From JAWXBK01 sp034439975 (GTDB lineage: Bacteria; Pseudomonadota; Alphaproteobacteria; Dongiales; Dongiaceae), in assembly GCA_034439975.1 (NCBI GenBank), contig JAWXBK010000039.1:1-50788 (forward strand): DNA of 50,788 nt. The letters are read 5' to 3'. Of this stretch, positions 25,463 through 34,859 are shown piece after piece; position 1 is the first letter of the stretch, and each line of letters begins with the position of its first letter. A model generated the notes under the pieces. The model was not told the origin of the DNA, searched no databases, and saw only the letters and a list, made by a program, of their open reading frames with translations. A program made the translations under genes and the position numbers.

Positions 25463-27829
25463 ATGAGCGAGAAAGGCATCGGTTCATCGGTCCGCCGCTC
25501 GGAAGATCAGCGTTTCCTCACCGGCAAGGGCCATTATGTCGATGACATGAACCGGCCGGGCCAGGCTCACGCGGCCTTCGTACGTTCACCGCACGCGCAT
25601 GCCCGCGTCAAAATGGTCGATACGAGTGCCGCACGTAAGGCGCCGGGCGTCATCGCGATCTTCACCGGCAGCGATGTTGCCGCTGACAAACTCGGCGGCC
25701 TGATCTGCGGCTGGACCGTCAAGGACAAGAACGGCGATCCGCACAAGGCGCCCGCGCATCCGATTCTCGCATACGACAAGGTGCGTTATGTCGGTGACCA
25801 TGTCGCCGTGGTGATCGCGGAAACGCAGGCTCAGGCGCGTGACGCGGCCGAAAAGGTCGATGTCGACTACGAAGTGCTGCCGGCCAATATCGATACCGCG
25901 AAAGCAATGAAGGGTGCGGTCGTCCATGACGATGCGCCCGGCAATCTCTGCTATGACTGGGAACTCGGCGATCGCGCGGCGGTCGACGGCATCATCAAGA
26001 GTGCGCATCACGTCACCAGGATCGATCTGGTGAACAACCGTCTCATCCCCAACGCGATAGAACCGCGTGCCGCGATCGGCGAGTACGATTCCGGCTCCGG
26101 CCACTACACCTGCTATTCGACCAGCCAGAACCCGCATGTGCTGCGGCTGATCCTTTGCGCGTTCATCATGGGCGTACCGGAACACAAGATGCGGGTCATC
26201 TCGCCCGATGTCGGCGGCGGCTTCGGCTCGAAGATCTTCTGCTATGCCGAGGAAGTCGTCTGCACCTGGGCCGCCAAGAAGATCGACCGCCCCGTCAAAT
26301 GGACCGCCGATCGCAGCGAATCATTCCTCAGCGACGCGCATGGCCGCGATCATGTGACCCATGCCGAACTGGCGATGGACAAAGAGGGCAAGTTTCTCGC
26401 TTTGAAGGTCGAGACGATCGCCAACATGGGCGCTTATCTCTCCACGTTCGCGACCTGCGTGCCGACCTATCTTTACGCCACACTCCTCGCCGGGCAGTAC
26501 ACGACACCGATCATCTTCGCGAACGTAAAGGCAGTCTTCACCAATACCGCACCGGTCGATGCCTATCGCGGCGCCGGCCGGCCGGAAGCGACCTATGTCA
26601 TCGAGCGCATCGTCGAATGTGCGGCGCGCGAAATGAAGATGGATCCGGTGGAACTTCGCCGGCGCAATTTCATCAAGCCGGACCAGTTCCCGTACCAGAC
26701 GCCGGTTGCGCTGCAATATGATTCCGGCAATTACGGCCAGGCGCTCGATGCCGCGTTGAAGATGTCGGATTATAGTGGCTTCAAATCCCGCCAGGCGGAG
26801 GCGGCCAAGCGCGGCAAACTGCGCGGCATTGGCGTATCGGCTTACATCGAGGCCTGCGGCATTGCCCCCTCGGCTGTCGTCGGATCGCTCGGTGCGGGCG
26901 TCGGTCTCTGGGAATCAGCCCAGATCCGGCTCAACCCGACCGGAAGCTGCCAGATCCTCACCGGCAGCCATTCGCATGGCCAGAGCCACGAAACCACCTT
27001 CGCCCAGGTCGTGCACGAACATCTCGGCATTCCTTATGACAGCATCGAAGTGGTGCATGGCGACACGGCGCTGGTGCCGTTCGGCATGGGTACTTACGGC
27101 TCGCGGTCGATCGCGGTCGGCGGTTCGGCAATTGTTCGCGCCGCCGACAAGATCATCGAGAAGGGCAAGAAGATCGCGGCCCATCTGCTCGAGGCCTCGG
27201 TCGACGACATCACCTTCAAGGGCGGCGAGTATCGTGTCGCCGGCACGGACAAGGTGAAGACGATCGGCGAGATCGCGTTCGCGGCCTACGTCCCGCATAA
27301 CTATCCGGCCGGCGTCGAACCCGGTCTCGACGAGACGGCCTTCTACGATCCGGCCAACTTCACCTACCCGGCCGGCATCCATATCTGCGAGGTCGAAATC
27401 GATCCCGATACCGGCCGCACGGTGATCGTCAACTGGACGGCGATCGACGATTTCGGAAAGGTCATCAATCCGCTGATCGTCGAGGGCCAGGTGCATGGCG
27501 GCGTCGCGCAGGGTATCGGCCAGGCGCTGCTCGAAGGCTGCGTCTACGACAATGACAGCGGCCAGCTCGTCACCGGCTCCTACATGGATTACTGCATGCC
27601 GCGTGCCGACGACCTGCCGAGCCTGAAAGTCGGCATGACCGAAACCCCCTGCCCGCATAATCCGCTCGGGGTCAAAGGATGCGGCGAAGCCGGTGCCATC
27701 GCGGCACCGCCCGCCATCATCAACGCAATTACCGATGCGCTCGGCGTCATGCATCTCGACATGCCGGCCACACCGGAAAAAGTGTGGCGCATCGCACAGC
27801 AGAACCGGCCCGCCGCGGCGGCCGAGTAA
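25463..27829 (+). CDS. coxL: Form II CoxL-type molybdenum hydroxylase large subunit
   Basis: A 788-residue catalytic subunit of the xanthine oxidase family carrying molybdopterin cytosine dinucleotide. Cofactor motifs GGGFGSK (about 251-257), GQSHETTFAQVV, GTYGSRSIAVGG and the catalytic glutamate E742 in KGCGEAGAIA are intact. The active-site loop is AYRGAGRP (about 367), the form II signature; true CO-oxidising form I enzymes have AYxCSFR with the copper-binding Cys. The enzyme is therefore a hydroxylase of CoxL form II type whose substrate is unproven. It is flanked by coxS and coxM, in the order S-L-M rather than M-S-L. Confidence 0.92.
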   Translation: MSEKGIGSSVRRSEDQRFLTGKGHYVDDMNRPGQAHAAFVRSPHAHARVKMVDTSAARKAPGVIAIFTGSDVAADKLGGLICGWTVKDKNGDPHKAPAHPILAYDKVRYVGDHVAVVIAETQAQARDAAEKVDVDYEVLPANIDTAKAMKGAVVHDDAPGNLCYDWELGDRAAVDGIIKSAHHVTRIDLVNNRLIPNAIEPRAAIGEYDSGSGHYTCYSTSQNPHVLRLILCAFIMGVPEHKMRVISPDVGGGFGSKIFCYAEEVVCTWAAKKIDRPVKWTADRSESFLSDAHGRDHVTHAELAMDKEGKFLALKVETIANMGAYLSTFATCVPTYLYATLLAGQYTTPIIFANVKAVFTNTAPVDAYRGAGRPEATYVIERIVECAAREMKMDPVELRRRNFIKPDQFPYQTPVALQYDSGNYGQALDAALKMSDYSGFKSRQAEAAKRGKLRGIGVSAYIEACGIAPSAVVGSLGAGVGLWESAQIRLNPTGSCQILTGSHSHGQSHETTFAQVVHEHLGIPYDSIEVVHGDTALVPFGMGTYGSRSIAVGGSAIVRAADKIIEKGKKIAAHLLEASVDDITFKGGEYRVAGTDKVKTIGEIAFAAYVPHNYPAGVEPGLDETAFYDPANFTYPAGIHICEVEIDPDTGRTVIVNWTAIDDFGKVINPLIVEGQVHGGVAQGIGQALLEGCVYDNDSGQLVTGSYMDYCMPRADDLPSLKVGMTETPCPHNPLGVKGCGEAGAIAAPPAIINAITDALGVMHLDMPATPEKVWRIAQQNRPAAAAE

Positions 27830-27840
27830 GGGAGGGTCCA

Positions 27841-28635
27841 ATGTACAATTTCAACTATCACCGCCCTGGCTCGGTTGCCGATGCCAGCAAGGCGCTGGCC
27901 GGCGGCGCCGAAGCGCGCCCGCTCGCGGGCGGCATGACGATCCTGCCGACCATGAAGCAGCGTCTGTCGCAGCCCTCTGATCTCGTCGATCTTTCGCAGA
28001 TCGCCGAGTTGCGCGGCATCAAGGCCTCGGGCAGCGGCCTTGTCATCGGTGCGATGACCCGGCACGCCGATGTTGCCCACTCGGTCGAGGTCAAAGCGAC
28101 CATCGCCGCGGTCGCATCGCTGGCCGAAGGAATCGGTGACCCGCAGGTCCGCAATCGCGGCACGATCGGTGGTTCGCTCGCCAACAACGATCCGGCAGCG
28201 GACTATCCGGGCGCCGTGCTTGGCCTCGGTGCGACCATCCACACCAACAAGCGCAAGATTGCCGGCGACGATTTCTTCAAGGGTATGTTCGAGACGGCGC
28301 TCGAGCCCGGCGAGATCATCACCGCGGTCGAGTTCCCGAAGCCCGAGAAGGCGGCCTATGTCAAGTTCCCGCACCCGGCTTCGCGCTTCTCGCTGACGGG
28401 CGTGTTCGTCGCCAAAACGGCGAACGGTGTTCGCGTTGCCGCGACCGGCGCCGGGCCCTGTGTCTTCCGCGTCAAGGCGATGGAAGATGCGCTCGCCAAG
28501 AACTTCAGCGCCGATGCGATCGCCAACATCAAGGTGCCAGCGACCGGCCTCAACAGCGATATCCACGGCAGCGCCGAGTATCGCGCTCATCTGGTCACGG
28601 TGATGGCGAAACGAGCGGTCGCGGCCTGCCGCTAA
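27841..28635 (+). CDS. coxM: CO-dehydrogenase-type FAD-binding medium subunit
   Basis: A 264-residue flavoprotein subunit. FAD pyrophosphate contacts are ARPLAGGMTILPTMKQ (about 22-37) and the segment NRGTIGGSLANNDPAADYP, both canonical. The C-terminal CO_deh_flav_C domain follows (FETALEPGEIITAVEFP). Length (usually about 265-290) is normal. The ATG at 27841 follows coxL by 11 bp with GGGAGG upstream. It closes the structural operon and is followed by a strong terminator. Confidence 0.92.
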   Translation: MYNFNYHRPGSVADASKALAGGAEARPLAGGMTILPTMKQRLSQPSDLVDLSQIAELRGIKASGSGLVIGAMTRHADVAHSVEVKATIAAVASLAEGIGDPQVRNRGTIGGSLANNDPAADYPGAVLGLGATIHTNKRKIAGDDFFKGMFETALEPGEIITAVEFPKPEKAAYVKFPHPASRFSLTGVFVAKTANGVRVAATGAGPCVFRVKAMEDALAKNFSADAIANIKVPATGLNSDIHGSAEYRAHLVTVMAKRAVAACR

Positions 28636-28653
28636 CCCTCATCGGCTCGGTTT

Positions 28654-28686
28654 AAAGGCGGGATGTTGCCGACATCCCGCCTTTTT
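28654..28686 (+). terminator. Rho-independent terminator after coxM
   Basis: GGCGGGATGT (28657-28666) and ACATCCCGCC (28672-28681) form a perfect 10 bp stem with loop TGCCG, followed by TTTTT. It separates coxGSLM from the ydbH-to-sufU transcript, so the maturation genes probably have their own promoter in the 30 bp gap or depend on read-through. Confidence 0.85.
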
Positions 28687-28717
28687 CTTGCCGTGAGCGC
28701 GGCTTAGGCTCGGTTTT

Positions 28718-31700
28718 ATGACTGACCGGCCGATGAATTTACCCCCGCGGTACCCCGCCCGCCGCCGCTGGTGGTATTGGCCTGTTGGCGCTCTCGGCCT
28801 GCTGATCCTGGTGTTAATCGCCGGTTATGTAGCCCTGCCCACCATCGCGGCGCGCTGGGCCGAAGGCTGGCTCGCCGACCACGGAGCGCCGAATGCCGAT
28901 CTAGAGATCGGCTCGTTGGGTCGCTACAGCGCCTTCATCGATATGGTCTCGCTCGGCGATGAGCCGGGCGACGCCACCGCACGGCAGATCACAATCGACT
29001 ACAGCCTCGGCGGCCTCGCCCAACCGGCCATCGGGCGGGTCACGATCGCCGAACTGCATCTCGCGATCGACCCGAGCGACGAGACGCGACCGCTTGGCGT
29101 TCTCTCCGACCTGATCGCAAGCCTTGCCGGTAGCGGACCCGACGATGGCGACGGCGACGGAAACACCGACGCCGCAATTCCGCCTATCACGATCGAATCC
29201 GCGACCATCGAGCTGCCGACGATTCTCTCAGGCGCGGAAGTTCATCTTTCCGGTCAGGTCGCACCGTCCGGGCAGGATCGGATTGTCGCCGATATGGATG
29301 TCGCGCTCACGGCAAGCGACGCTGCCCTCTCTGGCACGTTCCATGTCGAAAGCGACCTCGACGGCACCGGCAGGATGCAACTCGTTGTGGATGACGGCAC
29401 CGGCCGGTTGGGTGGCGAGTTGGGAATCGAGATCGCTGCCGCGTCCGGCGCGGTGAACCTTGCCTTCACGAACATGACGGACCTCACCGGCACAATTGAT
29501 CTGGCGATCGCAGAGCTACGCTCGGCGAACTGGCCGAGTGCCGCCCTTCGTGTGTCGGGCGAACTCGATGGCGAAAGCTGGGCAGCACACATCGCGACCG
29601 ATGGTCCCGCCGCCGGTCTCGACGGTTCGATCGATATCGAAGCGCCCCAGCTTGCGCCCGACAACATCAAGGTCGCCGCGAACCTGACGCTCGAAGCAGG
29701 CGCCCCCTGGTGGGCGCTGCTCGGATTTCCGACGCCGACCGCGGGCGTGGTTACGATCGACGCGGATGGCGACATCGCGGCCGGCGAGACATCCGCACTC
29801 TCGTCAACGGCGCTGCCCGCCGGCGCGCTCACCGTCACCGTGTCGATGGACGGAATGAACTGGCCTGGGCGGCTGACCGCACTCGATGCGCTTGGCGCTG
29901 TCGACACCAGCATCCAGGACGGCGGGGTTCTGCTTACGGCGTCATCGCCGATCCTGATCGATGCCACGCCCGATCCCGAGTGGCTCACGGGACTGGGCGC
30001 CGGCACGATCGGCATCACCGATCCGGGGCCCCTCTCGCTCGAAATCCAGCCCGGTGCCAACGCATCCTGGCAGCCGGTAGATGGCGGCTCGCTCGACATC
30101 GCGGGCGCCGTCACAGTGACTGCCACCGGCGCCAACCCGCTCGATGCGAACGTCGTGGGCAATCTTCATTTCGCACCCATCAGCGAGCTTCAGTCCTTCG
30201 AGGTGACCGAACTCGATATTCGGACCGGAAACCTGGCATTCGATCAGGACGGGTTGCGCGCCTCGATCGGTGATTTCTCCGCCTTGGGCACCGCAAGCGG
30301 AAAGCCGGAGGATTGGACCTCAGAATTGCTGCTCGCTGGCGGGCTTGCGATCTCGGGCAACGGCTTCCGCATCGAGGGATTCGATTTCGAATTGCCAGCC
30401 CTCATTCGACAGGTTGGCAGCGCGCTCACCGTGCATGGGACCGATCGCGGCACCATGACGCTCTTACACCCGAGCATCGGCGATATGCCCTATCGCATCG
30501 ACCGCATTCGCGCCCGCCTCGCGCAGATCGAGGAACCGCTCCTGGTGCGGAACTGCCCGACGCCGGAGACCTGTACGCTGGACTATCGGTTGCGTCTGAC
30601 GACCGATGGGATCGCCGCGCACACGGAAGCCGTGACTGACGCCATCGCGCTCGGTCCGACGACATTGCAACTTGAAGGCAGCGTCGCACCGGACGGATCG
30701 AACACCAGTACGATCGTGCTCGACGCCGCCAGCCTGTCGATGCCGGAATGGTCGGCCAATGCCGACGATCTTCGCCTCTACGCGACGCTCTCACCCGGCG
30801 GCATCGCGTTCGAAGGCAGTGTCGCAAATCTGGGCGGTGCGGACCTCGCCGCATGGCTACCACCCCTCACCGCCCGCTTCACCGGGTCGGTCGCCGGATC
30901 GACCGTGAATTTCGATGCGCATCTTGCCGACGAGAACGAATGGGTCGTCAGCAATGTCTCGGGTACGCACCGGATCGACGACAATAGCGGCACGGCGTCG
31001 CTCACGATGGAGCCGATCCAGTTCCGGCCGGGCGGGTTGCAGCCATGGGACATCGCGCCGGCCCTCGCGGTAGAACTCGACGAGGCAACCGGACAAGTAT
31101 CGCTTGGCGGCGGTCTTGCGTGGAACCAAGGTCATATCGGCAGCGATCTGATCTTGCGGCTCGAAGAACTTTCGATCATTGCACCCGAGGCCGAACTCGC
31201 CCGCATCAATGGTGCGATCGCCCTGGCGAGCCTGGTGCCACTGGTGTCGCAACCCGATCAACAGATCTCGATTGCGTTGATCGACATCGGCGTACCTTTG
31301 ACCGATGCTGTGGTGACCTTCTCGATCGAGGAGGGCCCGCTTTTTGCGATTGAGCATGCCCGGTTCAATCTGGCCGGCGGCACGGTCGAAACCGCACCCG
31401 TCGTCATCGATCCGATGAATCCCGACACCACGATCGAACTCCATGTCGCCAACATGAACCTCGCCGCCTTCCTGGCGATGGCCGAGGTTGATGGGCTTGT
31501 GGCCACGGGGGAACTCAACGGCACCATCCCGGTTGAAATCCGTGGCGACGATATCGTCATCACCACCGGACGGCTCGATGCCGAAGAGCCGGGAGCCCTC
31601 CAATACGCGCCCGCCGAACCTCCGGCCGCGTTGCAGGGTGCCGGCGAAACCGCTAGCCTCGTCCTCGGTGCGCTTGCGAACTTTCGGTACGATCAGCTTT

Positions 31701-31942
31701 GGCTCACGCTCGACCGCGACGCGGATGGCGAAACCGGACTCGGGCTCCATGTACGCGGCAGCAATCCGGACTTCTACGATGGCTATCCGATCGAGCTCAA
31801 TCTCACCCTTACCGGCGAGCTCGACCGCATATTGCGCGACAGTCTTGTGGGTTACCGCATTCCTGACTACGTGAAGGACCAGCTCGAAAATGGCGAGACG
31901 GTCGAAACCGAACCCGACATCAATGCAGGAGACAGTCAATGA
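28718..31942 (+). CDS. ydbH: YdbH-family AsmA-like intermembrane phospholipid transport protein
   Basis: A 1074-residue envelope protein: a short basic cytoplasmic N-terminus (RYPARRR), one membrane anchor (about 18-42), then a long beta-rich AsmA-like region in the periplasm that ends in the YdbH domain (TVVTFSIEEGPLFAIEHARF-like stretch, GGTVETAPVVIDP, and YPIELNLTLTGELDRIL). In E. coli YdbH, with lipoprotein YnbE, bridges the envelope and helps carry phospholipids outward, redundantly with TamB and YhdP. The next two genes are YnbE and YdbL homologues, which confirms the assignment. Unusually, the trio is set inside a cox gene cluster. Confidence 0.85.
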   Translation: MTDRPMNLPPRYPARRRWWYWPVGALGLLILVLIAGYVALPTIAARWAEGWLADHGAPNADLEIGSLGRYSAFIDMVSLGDEPGDATARQITIDYSLGGLAQPAIGRVTIAELHLAIDPSDETRPLGVLSDLIASLAGSGPDDGDGDGNTDAAIPPITIESATIELPTILSGAEVHLSGQVAPSGQDRIVADMDVALTASDAALSGTFHVESDLDGTGRMQLVVDDGTGRLGGELGIEIAAASGAVNLAFTNMTDLTGTIDLAIAELRSANWPSAALRVSGELDGESWAAHIATDGPAAGLDGSIDIEAPQLAPDNIKVAANLTLEAGAPWWALLGFPTPTAGVVTIDADGDIAAGETSALSSTALPAGALTVTVSMDGMNWPGRLTALDALGAVDTSIQDGGVLLTASSPILIDATPDPEWLTGLGAGTIGITDPGPLSLEIQPGANASWQPVDGGSLDIAGAVTVTATGANPLDANVVGNLHFAPISELQSFEVTELDIRTGNLAFDQDGLRASIGDFSALGTASGKPEDWTSELLLAGGLAISGNGFRIEGFDFELPALIRQVGSALTVHGTDRGTMTLLHPSIGDMPYRIDRIRARLAQIEEPLLVRNCPTPETCTLDYRLRLTTDGIAAHTEAVTDAIALGPTTLQLEGSVAPDGSNTSTIVLDAASLSMPEWSANADDLRLYATLSPGGIAFEGSVANLGGADLAAWLPPLTARFTGSVAGSTVNFDAHLADENEWVVSNVSGTHRIDDNSGTASLTMEPIQFRPGGLQPWDIAPALAVELDEATGQVSLGGGLAWNQGHIGSDLILRLEELSIIAPEAELARINGAIALASLVPLVSQPDQQISIALIDIGVPLTDAVVTFSIEEGPLFAIEHARFNLAGGTVETAPVVIDPMNPDTTIELHVANMNLAAFLAMAEVDGLVATGELNGTIPVEIRGDDIVITTGRLDAEEPGALQYAPAEPPAALQGAGETASLVLGALANFRYDQLWLTLDRDADGETGLGLHVRGSNPDFYDGYPIELNLTLTGELDRILRDSLVGYRIPDYVKDQLENGETVETEPDINAGDSQ

Positions 31943-32181
31943 CCGACGCTGAGATGGTTTGGGAGCCGGCATCCTCGCCACCCGTCTGGCGCAGACGCAT
32001 TTCCGCCACGATCTGGGTGTTGGCAGCGCTCCCGCTGGCCGCCTGCCAGCCGACCGTTCAGTTGCAGGCGCCGGAGGACCCGATCGTCATCAACCTCAAC
32101 GTCAAGATCGAGCAGGAGGTTCGGGTCCGGATTGAACAGGACGCCGAGCGAGATATCGAGACCAACCCGGATATCTTCTGA
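31939..32181 (+). CDS. ynbE: YnbE-family outer-membrane lipoprotein
   Basis: An 80-residue lipoprotein. The lipobox LPLAAC sits after a hydrophobic stretch (about 25-36), giving a mature lipid-anchored peptide of about 45 residues. The mature part QLQAPEDPIVINLNVKIEQEVRVRIEQ is the YnbE signature: alternating strands thought to extend the YdbH beta sheet to the outer membrane. The N-terminal extension before the signal core is long (about 20 residues), so an internal start is possible. The ATG overlaps the ydbH stop by 4 bp. Confidence 0.85.
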   Translation: MTDAEMVWEPASSPPVWRRRISATIWVLAALPLAACQPTVQLQAPEDPIVINLNVKIEQEVRVRIEQDAERDIETNPDIF

Positions 32182-32207
32182 TGGACAGGAATACAGGAGC
32201 GACCGAA

Positions 32208-32573
32208 ATGACCAAGCTGACCTCCCGGCTCTTCGCCATGAGCCGGCGCAGTATTGTCGGCATGGCGCTGGTGGCGTTGCTGCTGCCCTTTGCCGCCTTC
32301 GCGCAGGACGCCGATCTCGACCGGCTACGGGCGGAAGGCATCGTCGCCGAGCGGTTCGACGGTTATGTGATGGTGCGCCAGGGCGGCGACGGCGCAACGC
32401 GTGCGACGGTCGATCGCGTGAACGGCGAGCGCCGGAAGATCTACGAACAGCGCGCCGCGGAGCAGGGTGTGAGCGCCGACGAAGTCGGCCAGGTCTATGC
32501 CGCGCAGATCTTCAAGAAGGCACCCGCAGGCACCTACTTCCTCAATGCCGACGGAAGCTGGGTCCAGCGCTGA
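32208..32573 (+). CDS. ydbL: YdbL family (DUF1318) periplasmic protein
   Basis: About 121 residues with a Sec signal peptide cleaved near AAFAQDAD. The mature DUF1318 domain shows LDRLRAEGIVAERFDGYVMV, VDRVNGERRKIYEQRAAEQG and AAQIFKKAPAGTYFL. In E. coli YdbL modulates the YdbH-YnbE bridge. I chose the ATG at 32208 because CAGGAG lies eight bases before it; an ATG at 32181, overlapping the ynbE stop, would add nine residues. Its stop overlaps the coxD-like start (TGATG), so the lipid-transport trio and the Cox maturation genes are translationally coupled. Confidence 0.85.
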   Translation: MTKLTSRLFAMSRRSIVGMALVALLLPFAAFAQDADLDRLRAEGIVAERFDGYVMVRQGGDGATRATVDRVNGERRKIYEQRAAEQGVSADEVGQVYAAQIFKKAPAGTYFLNADGSWVQR

Positions 32574-33520
32574 TGAACGCGGTCGTCGAGGCGAGCGCGG
32601 CAAATCCGCCGTTGCCAGAACCGCACTCCGTCGACGAAGTCGAGGCGCTGCTGCGCGCCGGTCATTACATCGCCGACCGCAGCCTCGCGACCGCGATTCA
32701 CCTTTCGCTCCGTCTGCACCGACCCTTGTTCCTCGAAGGCGAAGCCGGCGTCGGCAAGACGGAGATCGCCAAGGTGCTGGCGGCAACCCTCGGCCGGCGG
32801 CTGTTGCGTCTGCAATGCTACGAAGGGCTGGATATCGCTTCCGCGGCGTATGAGTGGAACTATTCGCGTCAGATGATCGAGATCCGGCTTGCCGAGGCGA
32901 CCGGTGATCGCAGCCGCGATGCTTTGGCGGCGAACATCTACACCCGCGAATTCCTGATCGAACGGCCCTTGCTGCAGGCGCTGCAGCCCCAACCGGGCGG
33001 CCCGCCGGTCCTGCTGATCGACGAACTCGACCGCACCGATGAGCCGTTCGAAGCCTATCTGCTGGAGATTCTCTCGGACTGGCAGATCACGATTCCCGAA
33101 CTCGGCACGGTCAAGGCCGCCGAACCGCCGATCGTCATCATTACCTCAAACCGGACGCGCGAGATCCACGATGCGCTGAAGCGGCGCTGTTTCTATTACT
33201 GGGTCGACTATCCGGATGCGAAGCGCGAATTGGAGATCATCCGCACCAAGGTGCCACATGCACCGCAAGCGCTCGCCGGCCAGGTCGTCGCCTTCGTGCA
33301 GGAGTTGCGGCGCAGGGATCTCTTCAAGCAGCCCGGCGTCGCCGAAACAATCGACTGGACCGAGGCGCTGATCCAGCTCGACAAGGTTGCGCTCGACCCC
33401 GCCGCGATCGACGACACGCTCGGCGTGCTGCTAAAATATCAGGACGACATCGCGAAGATCCGCGGGTCCGAGGCGGCGCTGCTGCTCGAGCGGGTCAAGG
33501 CTGAGATGACGGCGCGCTAG
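32573..33520 (+). CDS. coxD: CoxD-type MoxR AAA+ ATPase
   Basis: A 315-residue AAA+ ATPase of the MoxR group. Walker A is GEAGVGKTE (from residue 56), Walker B LLIDELDRTDE (from 147), sensor 1 is IITSNRTREI, and the arginine finger region is DALKRRCFYYW. CoxD, working with CoxE, is needed to mature the CO dehydrogenase active site ([CuSMoO2] in form I). The frame is open far upstream through ydbL, but the ATG at 32573 (MNAVVEASA) is where homology would start. Confidence 0.9.
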   Translation: MNAVVEASAANPPLPEPHSVDEVEALLRAGHYIADRSLATAIHLSLRLHRPLFLEGEAGVGKTEIAKVLAATLGRRLLRLQCYEGLDIASAAYEWNYSRQMIEIRLAEATGDRSRDALAANIYTREFLIERPLLQALQPQPGGPPVLLIDELDRTDEPFEAYLLEILSDWQITIPELGTVKAAEPPIVIITSNRTREIHDALKRRCFYYWVDYPDAKRELEIIRTKVPHAPQALAGQVVAFVQELRRRDLFKQPGVAETIDWTEALIQLDKVALDPAAIDDTLGVLLKYQDDIAKIRGSEAALLLERVKAEMTAR

Positions 33521-33551
33521 AACGCCGCTCGTCGCCCACAGTCGCAACGAC

Positions 33552-34760
33552 ATGTCCGACAGCCGCATCGTCGACAACATCATGCTCTTCGGGCGGACGC
33601 TGCGCGCCGCCGGCCTGCCGATCGGACCCGGCAAGGTGATCGATGCAATCCGCGCCGTCGAGGCGATCGGGCTCGGCTCGCGCGACGATTTCTACTGGAC
33701 CCTGCATGCGGTGTTCGTGAACCGGCGCGACCAGCGCGAGCTGTTCGACCAGGCCTTCCATATCTTCTGGCGCAACCCGCATCTGCTCGACCGCATGATG
33801 GCCGCCATGCTCCCGCAGATCGCCGTGCCCGGCGAGGAAGACGCGGAGCAACAGGAGATCGCCCGCCGTCTCGCCGAAGCGCTGCAAAACCAGCGCGGCA
33901 ACGAAGACAAAGAGCAGCAGGAAGACGAGGTCGAGTTCGACGCCGTGATGACATTCTCCGACCGCGAGATCCTGCAGACGATGGATTTCGAGAAAATGTC
34001 CAACGAGGAAGTCGATGCGGCCCGTCGCCTGATCGCAACCATGCGCCTGCCGATCATGGCAGTCCCGACGCGTCGCTTCCGCACCGATGCGGCCGGTCGC
34101 CGTGTCGACATGCGCGCGACGTTGCGCGCGGCGCTACGATCGGGCCACGACATTCCGCTGCGCTTCCGCCGCCGCCGCCGGCGGCACCCGACTCTCGTAA
34201 TTCTATGTGACGTTTCGGGCTCGATGTCGCGCTACGCGCGTCTCTTCCTTCATTTCATGCATGCGATTACCAACGATCGCGACCGGGTCCATACCTTCGT
34301 GTTCGGCACGCGTCTTACGAATGTCACGCGCGATCTGCGCTATCGCGACATCGACGTGGCGCTCGATCGCGTTGCCGGACGGGTCGAGGACTGGTCCGGT
34401 GGCACCCGGATCGGCCATTGCATTGCCGCCTTCAACAACAACTGGTCGAGGCGCGTACTCGGCCAGGGTGCGGTCGTCCTGTTGATCACCGACGGTCTCG
34501 ATCGCGACTCCGATACCGACCTCTCGCGGCAGATGGAGCGGCTGCACAACTCCTGCCGCCGCCTGATCTGGCTCAATCCGCTGTTGCGCTATGACGGCTA
34601 CGCGCCCAAGGCGATGGGCGCGCGCGCGATCCTGCCACATGTCGACGAGTTCCGGCCGATCCACAATCTGGAGAGCATGCAAGACCTTGCCGGCGTGCTC
34701 GCCCGGCCGGGACCGCGCCGGCTCGACGCAGCGGGTGCTTGGGCGACCGCAGCCGCCTGA
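33552..34760 (+). CDS. coxE: CoxE-type VWA domain protein
   Basis: A 402-residue cytoplasmic protein partnered with the MoxR-type ATPase. An N-terminal helical region with a strongly charged stretch (about 105-135, rich in Glu/Gln) precedes the von Willebrand A domain. The metal-dependent adhesion site is DVSGSMS (D220, S222, S224), with the third ligand in GGTRIG and the fourth in ITDGLDRD. CoxE-CoxD pairs act as chaperones for metal insertion in molybdenum hydroxylases. 31 bp after coxD. Confidence 0.9.
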   Translation: MSDSRIVDNIMLFGRTLRAAGLPIGPGKVIDAIRAVEAIGLGSRDDFYWTLHAVFVNRRDQRELFDQAFHIFWRNPHLLDRMMAAMLPQIAVPGEEDAEQQEIARRLAEALQNQRGNEDKEQQEDEVEFDAVMTFSDREILQTMDFEKMSNEEVDAARRLIATMRLPIMAVPTRRFRTDAAGRRVDMRATLRAALRSGHDIPLRFRRRRRRHPTLVILCDVSGSMSRYARLFLHFMHAITNDRDRVHTFVFGTRLTNVTRDLRYRDIDVALDRVAGRVEDWSGGTRIGHCIAAFNNNWSRRVLGQGAVVLLITDGLDRDSDTDLSRQMERLHNSCRRLIWLNPLLRYDGYAPKAMGARAILPHVDEFRPIHNLESMQDLAGVLARPGPRRLDAAGAWATAAA

Positions 34761-34859
34761 GGCGATCGGCGGGCCTTACCGACCAAAGAGCCGCATTGCG
34801 TCCCGCCCCCGCAGGCGCCAGATTCATACCGGCAAGCACCACGCATCGGAACAAAAATC

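Noticed and set aside
32132..32572. N-terminal extension of the CoxD-like ATPase
   Set aside because: The extension is an out-of-frame reading of ynbE and ydbL.
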